A stretch of DNA of 55,698 bases. It comes from Candidatus Hadersleviella danica. Its GTDB lineage: Bacteria > Chloroflexota > Anaerolineae > Promineifilales > Promineifilaceae. Below, in pieces: positions 8,705-15,732 of this stretch. The position numbers and the translations under genes are program-made. Below the pieces are notes generated by a model, which saw nothing but the letters and a program-made list of their open reading frames with translations, did not search any database and was not told the DNA's origin. The stretch is taken from NCBI GenBank assembly GCA_016711405.1, contig JADJSZ010000041.1, forward strand, positions 1 through 55,698, given 5' to 3'. Each line of letters begins with the position of its first letter. The stretch's first letter is position 1.

Positions 8705-9961
8705 ATGGCTACCCCACCCCCTAACAACACCGTCCAGCGGCATGAGCTGGAAGAGATTCTCAACCGCCTTGATTGGGTGGATGAGGAGCGGCGCAAAACG
8801 GCGCGAAAATTGACCGAAATGGAGCAGTTGGTTGGCAACCAAACGCGGGAGCTGGAGAGCCGCGACCAACGCATTCGGGATTTAGAGGTGCGTTTGCTGA
8901 ACCAGACGACGCAACTCAACCGGGTGTCGCAGATTGACACGACGTTGCAACAATTTAAGGATGAGTTGGTGGCGCTGATTGAGCAGTATGACCAGCGGCG
9001 CATCCAAACGGCCGCCGAGGGTGAACGCCTGCGCCGTCTTGAAAAAGAGGGGCAGGTGCGGGAAATTGCCGAAATTCGCAAGGAGTTGCCCGAAATCGGC
9101 CGTTTGCGCTCCGATATGGAGCTACGCCAAGCGGAAGAGTCGCGTTTGGCGCAACTGATTGGCAAGGTGCAAAATCGGTTGCCGGCCGTCGAAAACCGCA
9201 TCGAAAGTTGGGAGCGAGACCTCTCCTTTTTGGCGGATAACGAGCGGCAATGGGCCAAAAACATCACCACGCTCGAAGGCAGTTTGCTGGAGGTGACGCG
9301 CCGTCTTGAGCCATTGCAGGGGCGCATTGATATTCTCTCGAGCAACATTCTGAAGGCGGAGAGCAACATTCAGGATTTGACGGGCTTGCAGGTGGAGGTG
9401 CGCCAAACTGTGAAGCAGTGGGTAGACCAAATCCAATTGGGCGAGTATGAGCGCAACCAGCGCATGGAAAATTGGATGCGCGCGGCCGAAGACAATAAAA
9501 AATCGCTCGAGCAATTCACAAAGGATTGGGTGGGCTTTTCGGAGCAGTACCGCGAGGCGCAGATGGCTTTGGAGGCGTTGGCTGAGTGGCAACGACAGTT
9601 TGAGGGACAACAAAAAGAGATGGGTGAGGTGAACCGGATTGAAATCGGCCGTATGCACACCCGTTGGGATGGCTTCTTGGCCGATTATGAAAAGCGGTGG
9701 CGCAATTTCCAACTGGAACAAGAGCAACGCGCCACCGATGGCCAACGGCGCGACCGTCAACTCGAGGAGCAAATTCAAGAACAATTGGAGCGCATTAAAG
9801 AGTTGGAGGCTGAAAAAGATACCATTTGGCGGGTGCAGGCGGCACAGTTGGATGCGGTGAAGAATTTCCCCCGCATTTGGTTGGAAGAGGTGGAAAAGGC
9901 CCGCGCCCGCGACCCCAATCGGCGCCGACAGCCCGCCTTAGTCCCCGTGGAGATGGAATAA
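8705..9961 (+). CDS. Long coiled-coil protein of unknown function
   Basis: 418 residues with no signal peptide or membrane segment, made almost wholly of charged heptad-repeat helices (for example EEILNRLDWVDEERRKTARK, QLEEQIQEQLERIKELEAEK). Its C-terminus is basic and proline-containing. It resembles structural or scaffolding coiled-coil proteins common in Chloroflexota and cyanobacteria, but I recognise no specific family. Start ATG 8705 is the first in frame. The gene is followed by a 220-bp inverted-repeat element and then by the MOSC gene. Function unknown; a cytoplasmic filament or scaffold role is only a guess. Confidence 0.85.
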   Translation: MATPPPNNTVQRHELEEILNRLDWVDEERRKTARKLTEMEQLVGNQTRELESRDQRIRDLEVRLLNQTTQLNRVSQIDTTLQQFKDELVALIEQYDQRRIQTAAEGERLRRLEKEGQVREIAEIRKELPEIGRLRSDMELRQAEESRLAQLIGKVQNRLPAVENRIESWERDLSFLADNERQWAKNITTLEGSLLEVTRRLEPLQGRIDILSSNILKAESNIQDLTGLQVEVRQTVKQWVDQIQLGEYERNQRMENWMRAAEDNKKSLEQFTKDWVGFSEQYREAQMALEALAEWQRQFEGQQKEMGEVNRIEIGRMHTRWDGFLADYEKRWRNFQLEQEQRATDGQRRDRQLEEQIQEQLERIKELEAEKDTIWRVQAAQLDAVKNFPRIWLEEVEKARARDPNRRRQPALVPVEME

Positions 9962-9971
9962 CCCATCTTGA

Positions 9972-10190
9972 GAGTCGCAACGACTTTTGGAAGTCAAGAA
10001 ATAAATCAGGTCAGTATTGGCTCGTCGTGGCCTGCGGCCACGCCTCGCTATTAAGAGGGTGTTTTTTTAGTTTGGGCGTTCGCCCAAACTAAAAAAACAC
10101 CCTGCAAATGGCCAAGCCGCCGCAGGCGGCGAGGCGTATATGCCACAAAATGTTTACCTGATTTATTTCTTAACTTTCAATAGTCGTCGG
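9972..10190. mobile_element. Nested inverted-repeat element (MITE-like)
   Basis: A non-coding element between the coiled-coil and MOSC genes, built as nested inverted repeats. Outer arms are ACGACTTTTGGAAGTC versus AACTTTCAATAGTCGT. Then comes AAGAAATAAATCAGGT versus ACCTGATTTATTTCTT (perfect), then CGCCTCGC versus GCGAGGCG, and at the centre a perfect 23-bp hairpin (10056-10103). Such nested symmetry fits a miniature transposable element or a large RNA hairpin. No open reading frame is evident. Confidence 0.65.
10056..10103. repeat. Perfect 23-bp inverted repeat with 2-base spacer
   Basis: Arms 10056-10078 and 10081-10103 are exact reverse complements; the tip reads GGGCGTTCGCCC. Each arm contains a run of seven T or A, so the RNA form would resemble a bidirectional intrinsic terminator. 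Confidence 0.85.
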
Positions 10191-10256
10191 CTTGCAATAA
10201 CGGCTAAAGTCGTGAATTTTATTTCTCAATTTACTATTTGTGACGCGAGGTGACTT

Positions 10257-10826
10257 GTGGGTGATAGCAAGCATTTGACCACGGCCGAGTTAGAAGCGGG
10301 TTTGGCGCATATCCGCCAAGCCCCCCGCGATGAAGGGGTGTTGCACCTCATTGTGCGACGGCCGAAAGATGACGAACGAGAGGTTTTAACCATTGGCCAG
10401 CTCGATTTGGGGGAGGGGTTGGTGGGGGATAATTGGCGCACGCGGGGCAGTAAAAACACGGCCGATGGCTCCGCCCACCCCGAGATGCAGTTAAACTTGA
10501 TGAACAGCCGCGCCATTGAACTCATCGCCCAAGGGGGAGCTGAGCGGTGGGCGTTGGCGGGCGACCAGTTTTATGTGGATTTTGATTTGAGTGAGGAAAA
10601 TGTGCCTGCGGGAACCCAATTGGCGCTGGGCACGGCCGTTATCGAAGTGACCCCCGTGCCCCACAATGGGTGCAAGAAGTTTGTCGGCCGTTTTGGGCTA
10701 GAGGCAATGAAATTTGTCAATTCGCCAGTGGGCAAGCAACTCCATTTGCGCGGCATCAATGCGCGGGTGGTGCAAGCGGGCACGGTGCAGGTGGGGGATG
10801 TGGTGCGGAAATTGGAACGGCCGTAG
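10257..10826 (+). CDS. MOSC-domain protein
   Basis: 189 residues resembling the MOSC (molybdenum cofactor sulfurase C-terminal) fold, a beta-barrel that binds sulfur carriers or molybdopterin in enzymes such as YiiM. Visible family features are the LGEGLVGDNW segment near residue 50, MQLNLMNSRAIELIA (residues ~80-95), and the conserved cysteine region PHNGCKKFVGRFG (~135-148), followed by LRGINARVVQAGTVQVGD. The start is GTG 10257; no in-frame ATG is nearby. It appears to be a stand-alone MOSC protein. The neighbouring GAF gene 80 bp downstream has its own promoter. The substrate cannot be deduced. Confidence 0.8.
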   Translation: MGDSKHLTTAELEAGLAHIRQAPRDEGVLHLIVRRPKDDEREVLTIGQLDLGEGLVGDNWRTRGSKNTADGSAHPEMQLNLMNSRAIELIAQGGAERWALAGDQFYVDFDLSEENVPAGTQLALGTAVIEVTPVPHNGCKKFVGRFGLEAMKFVNSPVGKQLHLRGINARVVQAGTVQVGDVVRKLERP

Positions 10827-10835
10827 CTGTTAAAG

Positions 10836-10865
10836 TTGCCAAAATCGTTAGGAATATTGTACTAT
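10836..10865 (+). promoter_or_regulatory. Sigma-70-type promoter for the GAF gene
   Basis: TTGCCA (10836-10841), an 18-base spacer, then TACTAT (10860-10865), about 40 bases before the ATG at 10907. Confidence 0.5.
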
Positions 10866-10906
10866 CAACAACAATTGTTAAAAGAGATTACCCAGCGAGG
10901 CAACCG

Positions 10907-11524
10907 ATGACCACAGGCGCACTCAACCCTGTCAAAGCATTACAAGGCGAAAATATCCGCCTGAAAAACGAATTGCGCGACATGCGCGAAGAAAATTATC
11001 TCCTTCGCAAAGCGTTTGAATCCCTTCTGACCCTTCAAGAAGTTTCCTCTAGCATAGATGCCAGTACCGATGTTTTGCATTTGGTAGACAGCATTTTAGT
11101 CTCCTCGTTGGCCTCCATTGGGGCCAATGATGGCTCGCTGATTTTGGTGGATGAGGAGAGCAACGAACTCTCTTTTGTGGTGGTGCACGGCCAAGCGCGG
11201 GATAAGTTAACAGGCTATCGGATGCCGATGGGAACGGGAATTGCGGGGTGGGTAGCCGAAAATGGGGAGAGTGTCATTGTGCCCAATGTGAACCTTGACC
11301 CCCGTTTTTCTCATCGGGTGGATGAAGAGTTTCAGTTCCGCACCCTCTCGATTTTGTGCGTGCCAATGATTTTCAACGGCCGTGTCCTTGGGGTCATCCA
11401 AGCCATCAACAAAACCAACCAGCGGGAGTTTAACGATTTAGACCTGCTTTTGTTCAAGGTCGTGGCTCAATTGGCCGCCCTCTCTATTGCCCGTGCGGAA
11501 GAAATTTTGGCTGAAGAAGTTTAA
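10907..11524 (+). CDS. GAF-domain protein with N-terminal coiled coil
   Basis: 205 residues from ATG 10907; the frame is open further upstream into the MOSC gene, but this ATG follows a promoter and begins a sensible protein. Residues 10-45 are a short coiled coil (LQGENIRLKNELRDMREENY). The rest is one GAF domain: DGSLILVDEESNEL, GTGIAGWVAENGESVIVPNV, DPRFSHRVDEEFQFRTLSILCVPM, GVIQAINKT. GAF domains bind small ligands or mediate dimerisation in signalling; no output domain is fused. It probably acts with a separate kinase or cyclase. Its stop TAA (11522-11524) overlaps the convergent kinase stop in the sequence TTAA. Confidence 0.88.
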   Translation: MTTGALNPVKALQGENIRLKNELRDMREENYLLRKAFESLLTLQEVSSSIDASTDVLHLVDSILVSSLASIGANDGSLILVDEESNELSFVVVHGQARDKLTGYRMPMGTGIAGWVAENGESVIVPNVNLDPRFSHRVDEEFQFRTLSILCVPMIFNGRVLGVIQAINKTNQREFNDLDLLLFKVVAQLAALSIARAEEILAEEV

Positions 11525-12693
11525 GTAGGGGCAGACCTTGTGTCTGCCCTGCATTTAGGACAACCACAAGGGTTGCCCCTACACCCCCCCAACGGTAGGC
11601 GCACCACAAAAACACTCCCCTGCCCCACACCGCCGCTTTCGGCCGCGACCTCTCCGCCATGTGCCTCCATAATGGCCCGCACAATGGCCAGTCCCAGACC
11701 CGTATGGCCGTAATCGCGCTGACGCGATTTGTCGGCACGGTAAAAGCGGTCGAAGACATAGGGTAGCTCCTCGGCCGCAATCCCATCCCCACTATCCGCC
11801 ACGCGCACCACCACCTGCCCCTCCTCTTGCGCCACACTGATTTGCACACGGCCGCCGACGGCCGTGTAGTGCAACGCATTGTTTAGCAAATTAGAAACCA
11901 CTTGGCGCAAACGCACTTTGTCCACCACCACAATGGGGTGCTTGCCCAATAGCTCCACCTGCAAACTAATTTGCTTGGCCACGGCCGAGGGCTGAAAGGT
12001 AGCGGCCGTCTCCTTGACCAACTCCGCCACATTAACCTCGCTCTTGTGCAAGGGCAGTTGCTTCGCCTCCGCCTGCGCCAACTCGTGCAAATCACTCACC
12101 AAGCTGGTTAGGTGCTGGGTGTGGGTGAGCAAACGGCCGATTTCCTCCCCTTCCAGCGGGTACACCCCATCCAAAATCGCTTGCAAATTGCCCTGCAACA
12201 CATGGAGCGGGTTGCGTAATTCGTGCGCCACATCGGCCAGCAGATTGCGGCGCAATTTTTCAGCTTGCTCCAGCCGCTCGGCCATGCTGTTAAAGGCGTG
12301 CGCCACCTCGGCCATCTCTTGGCTCCCCGCCACGCGCACCCGATGGCCAAACTCCTGCGCCTCAATCGCCTTGGCCCCATGCACCAACTCCTCCAGCGGG
12401 GCGGTCAGTCGCTTGCTGACAAACACGCCCGCCCCCAAACTGAGCAAGCCACTCAGCACCAAAAAAAACGTGATGCCGATTAAAAAATTGCGCTCCGATT
12501 CCCGCTCAATTGCTTGCACCACATGGGGAGGAATGCTCTCGATAATCTCGGCCACCTCTGGTACGCGCTCGATAAAGCGTTCTGCCCCATACCCCGATTG
12601 CATGACGGCCGCTTGGAACGCAAACGGAATCACAATCATCAGCAAGATAATGCTGAGAAAGGCGAGGCTTTGTTGGATCCAGAGGCGTTTCAT
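11521..12693 (-). CDS. Sensor histidine kinase (BaeS-like) of the efflux operon
   Basis: 390 residues from ATG 12693 (MKRLWIQQSLAFL). It has TM1 at ~10-30, a short extracellular loop (~31-68) and TM2 at ~70-93. A HAMP domain follows (~92-145), then HisKA with the phospho-accepting His157 in ADVAHELRNPLHVLQGNL, and a HATPase domain (NLLNNALHYT, DSGDGIAAEELPYVFDRFYRAD, GHTGLGLAI). It forms a two-component pair with the OmpR-type regulator directly upstream and probably senses the membrane stress or drug handled by the adjacent transporter. The last ~22 residues (after VVRLPLGG) are encoded by an intergenic palindromic repeat, so the natural C-terminus has probably been extended by an insertion. 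Confidence 0.92.
   Translation of the reverse strand: MKRLWIQQSLAFLSIILLMIVIPFAFQAAVMQSGYGAERFIERVPEVAEIIESIPPHVVQAIERESERNFLIGITFFLVLSGLLSLGAGVFVSKRLTAPLEELVHGAKAIEAQEFGHRVRVAGSQEMAEVAHAFNSMAERLEQAEKLRRNLLADVAHELRNPLHVLQGNLQAILDGVYPLEGEEIGRLLTHTQHLTSLVSDLHELAQAEAKQLPLHKSEVNVAELVKETAATFQPSAVAKQISLQVELLGKHPIVVVDKVRLRQVVSNLLNNALHYTAVGGRVQISVAQEEGQVVVRVADSGDGIAAEELPYVFDRFYRADKSRQRDYGHTGLGLAIVRAIMEAHGGEVAAESGGVGQGSVFVVRLPLGGCRGNPCGCPKCRADTRSAPT
11525..11583. repeat. Interspersed palindromic repeat (GGGGCAGACCTTGTGTCTGCCC / GGGCAACCACAAGGGTTGCCC type)
   Basis: Two adjacent palindromes with CTTGTG or CACAAG centres. The same units form the core of the TIR-bearing elements at 15549-15662, 17394-17486, 28153-28252 and 46261-46381. 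Here the copy lies inside the 3' end of the kinase gene. Confidence 0.7.
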
Positions 12694-12694
12694 G

Positions 12695-12773
12695 TGAAGA
12701 AGCAGGGGAGCAGAGGGGCGGAGGAGCAGAGGAGAATAGCCACTAACCACTAACCACTCGCCACCAACCACTC
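12695..12773. repeat. Two short-period repeats (GAGGAGCAGAGGGGC and CTAACCACTAACCAC families)
   Basis: A GAGGGGCGGAGGAGCAGAGG tract is followed by CCACTAACCACTAACCACT. The second overlaps the 3' end of the response-regulator gene, whose last residues (EWLVASG) it encodes. Confidence 0.6.
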
Positions 12774-13454
12774 CAACTTATAGCCCACCCCATAAACAGT
12801 GTGCAGGTAGGTAGGCTGGCGGTGGTTGGGTTCGATTTTGCGGCGCAGGTTGCGGATGTGGCTGTCGAGGGTGCGGTCTAGCCCCTCATAATCGTGTCCA
12901 AGAGCTTTGGTGATGAGGTCGTGGCGGGTGAGGACGTAGCCTGTTTGCTCCATGAGGATGCGGAGGAGGCTAAATTCGGTGCTGGTCAGCTCGATGAGTC
13001 GGCCGTCTACACGCACCTCATAACGGCCGCAATCCATGGCCAGCCCCCCCACTTGCAGAATGGGCGGCCGTGTCTCCGCCTCGCCAAAGTTGCGCAGACG
13101 CGCCCGCACCCGCGCCACCACCTCACGCGGACTATAGGGCTTGGTCACGTAATCATCCGCGCCCAATTCCAGCCCCACAATGCGGTCGGTCTCATCCACC
13201 CGCGCCGTCAGCATGATGATGGGGATGTGGCGCAGAGCCGCATCCCCCCGCACGAGGCGGGTGATTTCCCAGCCATCTTTGCGGGGGAGCATTAAATCGA
13301 GCAGGAGCAAATCGGGCTTTTCGCGGCGCAGGATGTGCACGGCCGTCTCCCCCTCATGCGCCACCAACACCTCATACCCCGCCTGCTCCAAATAGCCACG
13401 CAACAACCGCACCACGTCGGGGTCATCGTCTACGACTAAAATGCGTTGTTTCAT
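12750..13454 (-). CDS. OmpR/PhoB-family response regulator
   Basis: 234 residues. The receiver domain (1-120) has acidic pocket Asp10/Asp11, phosphorylated Asp53 in LLLLDLMLPRKDG, switch Thr in IIMLTA, and Lys in VTKPYSP. The winged-helix DNA-binding domain (~135-230) shows ELTSTEFSLLRILMEQTGYVLTR and LDSHIRNLRRKIEP...TVYGVGYKL. It is encoded between the MacB-type permease and the sensor kinase, so it should control the efflux operon in response to that kinase. Separated from the permease by a 70-bp repeat. Confidence 0.94.
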   Translation of the reverse strand: MKQRILVVDDDPDVVRLLRGYLEQAGYEVLVAHEGETAVHILRREKPDLLLLDLMLPRKDGWEITRLVRGDAALRHIPIIMLTARVDETDRIVGLELGADDYVTKPYSPREVVARVRARLRNFGEAETRPPILQVGGLAMDCGRYEVRVDGRLIELTSTEFSLLRILMEQTGYVLTRHDLITKALGHDYEGLDRTLDSHIRNLRRKIEPNHRQPTYLHTVYGVGYKLEWLVASG

Positions 13455-13460
13455 GGAAGT

Positions 13461-13529
13461 CTTTCAGTCTTTCAGTCGGTCAGTCGGTCAGTCCGCTGAG
13501 AGACTGATAGACTGAAAGACTGAGAGACT
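13461..13529. repeat. Inverted short-period repeat, CAGTCTTTCAGTCGG family
   Basis: TCTTTCAGTCTTTCAGTCGGTCAGTC is followed by GACTGATAGACTGAAAGACTGAGAGAC, giving a long imperfect hairpin between the permease and regulator genes. A second copy of the family precedes the esterase gene at 30904-30952. Confidence 0.7.
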
Positions 13530-14745
13530 ATTCGTATCGGAGTGCTTCAATCGGCCGTAAATTCGCCGCCCGCCATGCGGGGTAAATGCCAAAGATGAGG
13601 CCAATGCCGATGGCGAAGCCTGTGGCCAGCGAGACTGTGCCCGCATCAATCACTGTTGCCAAATCCATCAGACTGGAGGCGATTTGGGAGATGCCCCAGC
13701 CGAGGGCAATGCCCAGTGCGCCGCCCAAACCGCTCAACAACATGGATTCTAGCAAAAATTGGAGCAAAATATCCCGCTTGAGCGCCCCAATCGCCTTGCG
13801 AATGCCAATCTCGCGGGTGCGCTCGGTCACACTAACCAGCATGATGTTCATGATGCCAATGCCGCCCACCAGCAGGGAGATGCCCGCAATGGCTCCCAAA
13901 AAGGCTGTTAGCGCGGCCGTGATTGTCGAAAAAGTGGCCAGCAAATCCGCTTGGCTGAAAATCTGGAAGTCGTCATCGGCCGCGTATTTAATGCCGTGTT
14001 CGCGGCGCAGGGCGGCCGTAATCTGCTCAATCGCCGCATCCGTCTGCTCCTCACTGGCCGCTTGCGCCGTAATCTGGCTCACCGCCTTCTCCCCCGTGCG
14101 CGTCCGCGTCGCATACAGTCGGTCATGTGCCGTCGTGATGGGCACAAACACGTTGCCATCGCTGTTGCCAAAACCCGACCCCGATTCGGCCAATACGCCC
14201 ACGACACGATAACTGACTCCGTTAATTTTCACATTTTTGCCGATGGGGTACTCAGTGCCGAATAAATCCACGGCCGCTTCCGCCCCCAGCACCGCCACCC
14301 GTGCCTTGGTGTCCATATCGTTCTGGGTCAGCCCATCCCCACTTTGGAACTCGCTCATGTTGTTGACCATGAAATGGTTGGCTGTAATGCCCGACACCGT
14401 TGTATTGATGTTGTTCCCTTCGCGCACCACCGTCTGTTGCCCCTGCACCACGGCCGAAACCTCGGCCACATCGGGCGCATTGAGCGAGTTCGACAACACC
14501 GCCACATCACGCATACTCAGGGCCTGATAGCCCCCGCTGTTTTCCTGATTGGTCGAAATCGTCAGCAAATTGGTGCCAAACGCACTAATCTCGCTCGTAA
14601 TCGAAGATTGCACCCCATTGCCAATAGACATCAGCGCAATCACCGCCCCCACCCCAATAATCACCCCCAGCATCGTCAGCACCGAGCGCAATTTATTGGC
14701 CAGCAAACTATCCAACGCCGTGCGGAAACTTTCACTAAAATTCAT
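13528..14745 (-). CDS. MacB-type ABC transporter permease
   Basis: 405 residues with the MacB/FtsX architecture. TM1 is at ~20-42 (LRSVLTMLGVIIGVGAVIALMSIGNG). A large extracytoplasmic MacB_PCD domain spans ~45-270, and three further TMs lie at ~285-390, with the sequence VTERTREIGIRKAIGA after the second TM. The last residues, RPIEALRYE, are the family's usual end. These proteins are mechanotransmission ABC systems that move drugs, peptides or lipids with a separate ATPase and an HlyD-like adaptor. All three parts are present in order here. Substrate unknown. Confidence 0.93.
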   Translation of the reverse strand: MNFSESFRTALDSLLANKLRSVLTMLGVIIGVGAVIALMSIGNGVQSSITSEISAFGTNLLTISTNQENSGGYQALSMRDVAVLSNSLNAPDVAEVSAVVQGQQTVVREGNNINTTVSGITANHFMVNNMSEFQSGDGLTQNDMDTKARVAVLGAEAAVDLFGTEYPIGKNVKINGVSYRVVGVLAESGSGFGNSDGNVFVPITTAHDRLYATRTRTGEKAVSQITAQAASEEQTDAAIEQITAALRREHGIKYAADDDFQIFSQADLLATFSTITAALTAFLGAIAGISLLVGGIGIMNIMLVSVTERTREIGIRKAIGALKRDILLQFLLESMLLSGLGGALGIALGWGISQIASSLMDLATVIDAGTVSLATGFAIGIGLIFGIYPAWRAANLRPIEALRYE

Positions 14746-14758
14746 AATACCTCAACAA

Positions 14759-14845
14759 GATAGAGTGTAGAGATAGAGATAGAGGGGGTGTTGGTATGCT
14801 GAACAACCACGTTCCCTTCTATTTCTATCTCCCATCTCTATCTAT
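14759..14845. repeat. Inverted short-period repeat, TAGAGATAGAGA family
   Basis: GATAGAGTGTAGAGATAGAGATAGAGG and its counterpart CTATTTCTATCTCCCATCTCTATCTATTTC form an inverted repeat with a central spacer. It reaches the last codons of the ATPase gene. Confidence 0.65.
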
Positions 14846-15507
14846 TTCTCCACAATCACCCCATCCCGAATCCAAATGGTGCGGCCCGTTTGGGCGGCGA
14901 CTTCGGGGTCATGGGTAATTAAAATCACAGTTTGCCCATCCGCGTGTAGTTGTTTGAAGATGTTCATTACATCCTCGCCCGACTTGCTATCCAATGCCCC
15001 CGTTGGCTCATCGGCCAAGATGATGTTGGGTTGGGTAACAAGGGCACGGGCGATGGAAACGCGCTGTTGCTGGCCGCCCGAAAGCTCATCGGGGCGATGG
15101 TCGGTGCGGTCGCCCAAACCAACAGAGGCCAACGCTTTGTGCGCCCGCTCGGAACGTTCGGTACGGCCAACCCCTTGGTACATCAGCGGGAGCATCACCT
15201 GCCGCAACGCCGTGGTTCGCGCCAGCAAATTAAACTGCTGGAACACAAAGCCAATGCGCTGATTGCGAATTTTGGCTTGCTCGTCATCGTTCAAGTTGCT
15301 GACATCCACCCCGCCCAGTTTGTACAGGCCGTCCGTGGGCACATCCAAACAGCCAATAATGTTCATCAGCGTGCTTTTGCCCGAACCAGATGGCCCCATA
15401 ATGGCCACAAATTCCCCCTCGCCAATGACCAAATCCACCCCGCGCAAAGCGTGTACGAATTGGGTTCCCATCTGGTAAGTTTTGGTAATGTTTTTAAGTT
15501 CTATCAT
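14842..15507 (-). CDS. MacB-type ABC transporter ATP-binding protein (LolD/MacB N-terminal family)
   Basis: 221 residues. Walker A GPSGSGKST (~residues 39-47), Q-loop FVFQQFNLL, signature LSGGQQQRVSIARAL, Walker B IILADEPTGALDS and the switch His in ILITHDPEVA are all intact. The sequence closely follows MacB-type ATPases (LDVPTDGLYKLGGVDVSNLNDDEQAKIRN). It energises the adjacent permease. It lies between the second adaptor gene and the permease in one operon on the minus strand. Start ATG 15507 gives the normal length. Confidence 0.95.
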   Translation of the reverse strand: MIELKNITKTYQMGTQFVHALRGVDLVIGEGEFVAIMGPSGSGKSTLMNIIGCLDVPTDGLYKLGGVDVSNLNDDEQAKIRNQRIGFVFQQFNLLARTTALRQVMLPLMYQGVGRTERSERAHKALASVGLGDRTDHRPDELSGGQQQRVSIARALVTQPNIILADEPTGALDSKSGEDVMNIFKQLHADGQTVILITHDPEVAAQTGRTIWIRDGVIVEK

Positions 15508-15548
15508 GGGTGTTATTCGTTACTTGTTATTCGTTATTCGTTATGGTG
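15508..15548. repeat. Short-period repeat, TTATTCGTTATTCG family
   Basis: GTTATTCGTTACTTGTTATTCGTTATTCGTTATGG, directly before a TIR-bearing palindromic element. Confidence 0.65.
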
Positions 15549-15662
15549 GTGTGTTTCATTTCAGTTGAGAGTCACCCTGGTTGCCCTGACCTCTGGTAAA
15601 TATGAGACTGGGGGTAGGCACAAGGCCTACCCCTACAATGTTTCAACCCAAATGAAACACAC
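15549..15662. mobile_element. MITE-like element with 13-bp terminal inverted repeats GTGTGTTTCATTT
   Basis: 114 bp bounded by GTGTGTTTCATTT and its exact complement AAATGAAACACAC. The inside carries the GGGTAGGCACAAGGCCTACCC palindrome. The right 58 bp (15611-15668) recur almost base for base at 28201-28258. Non-coding. It is flanked on both sides by TTATTCG/AATAACC-type repeats, so insertion into such a tract is likely. No clear target-site duplication was found. Confidence 0.75.
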
Positions 15663-15667
15663 CCATT

Positions 15668-15728
15668 GGTTACTTGTTATTGAGTTATTGGAATAACCAG
15701 TACCCCAATAACGAATAACCCAATAACT
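15668..15728. repeat. Short-period repeat, AATAACGAATAACCC family
   Basis: GGTTACTTGTTATTGAGTTATTGG followed by AATAACCAGTACCCCAATAACGAATAACCCAATAAC forms an inverted repeat between the second adaptor and the ATPase gene. Confidence 0.65.
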
Positions 15729-15732
15729 CCCC

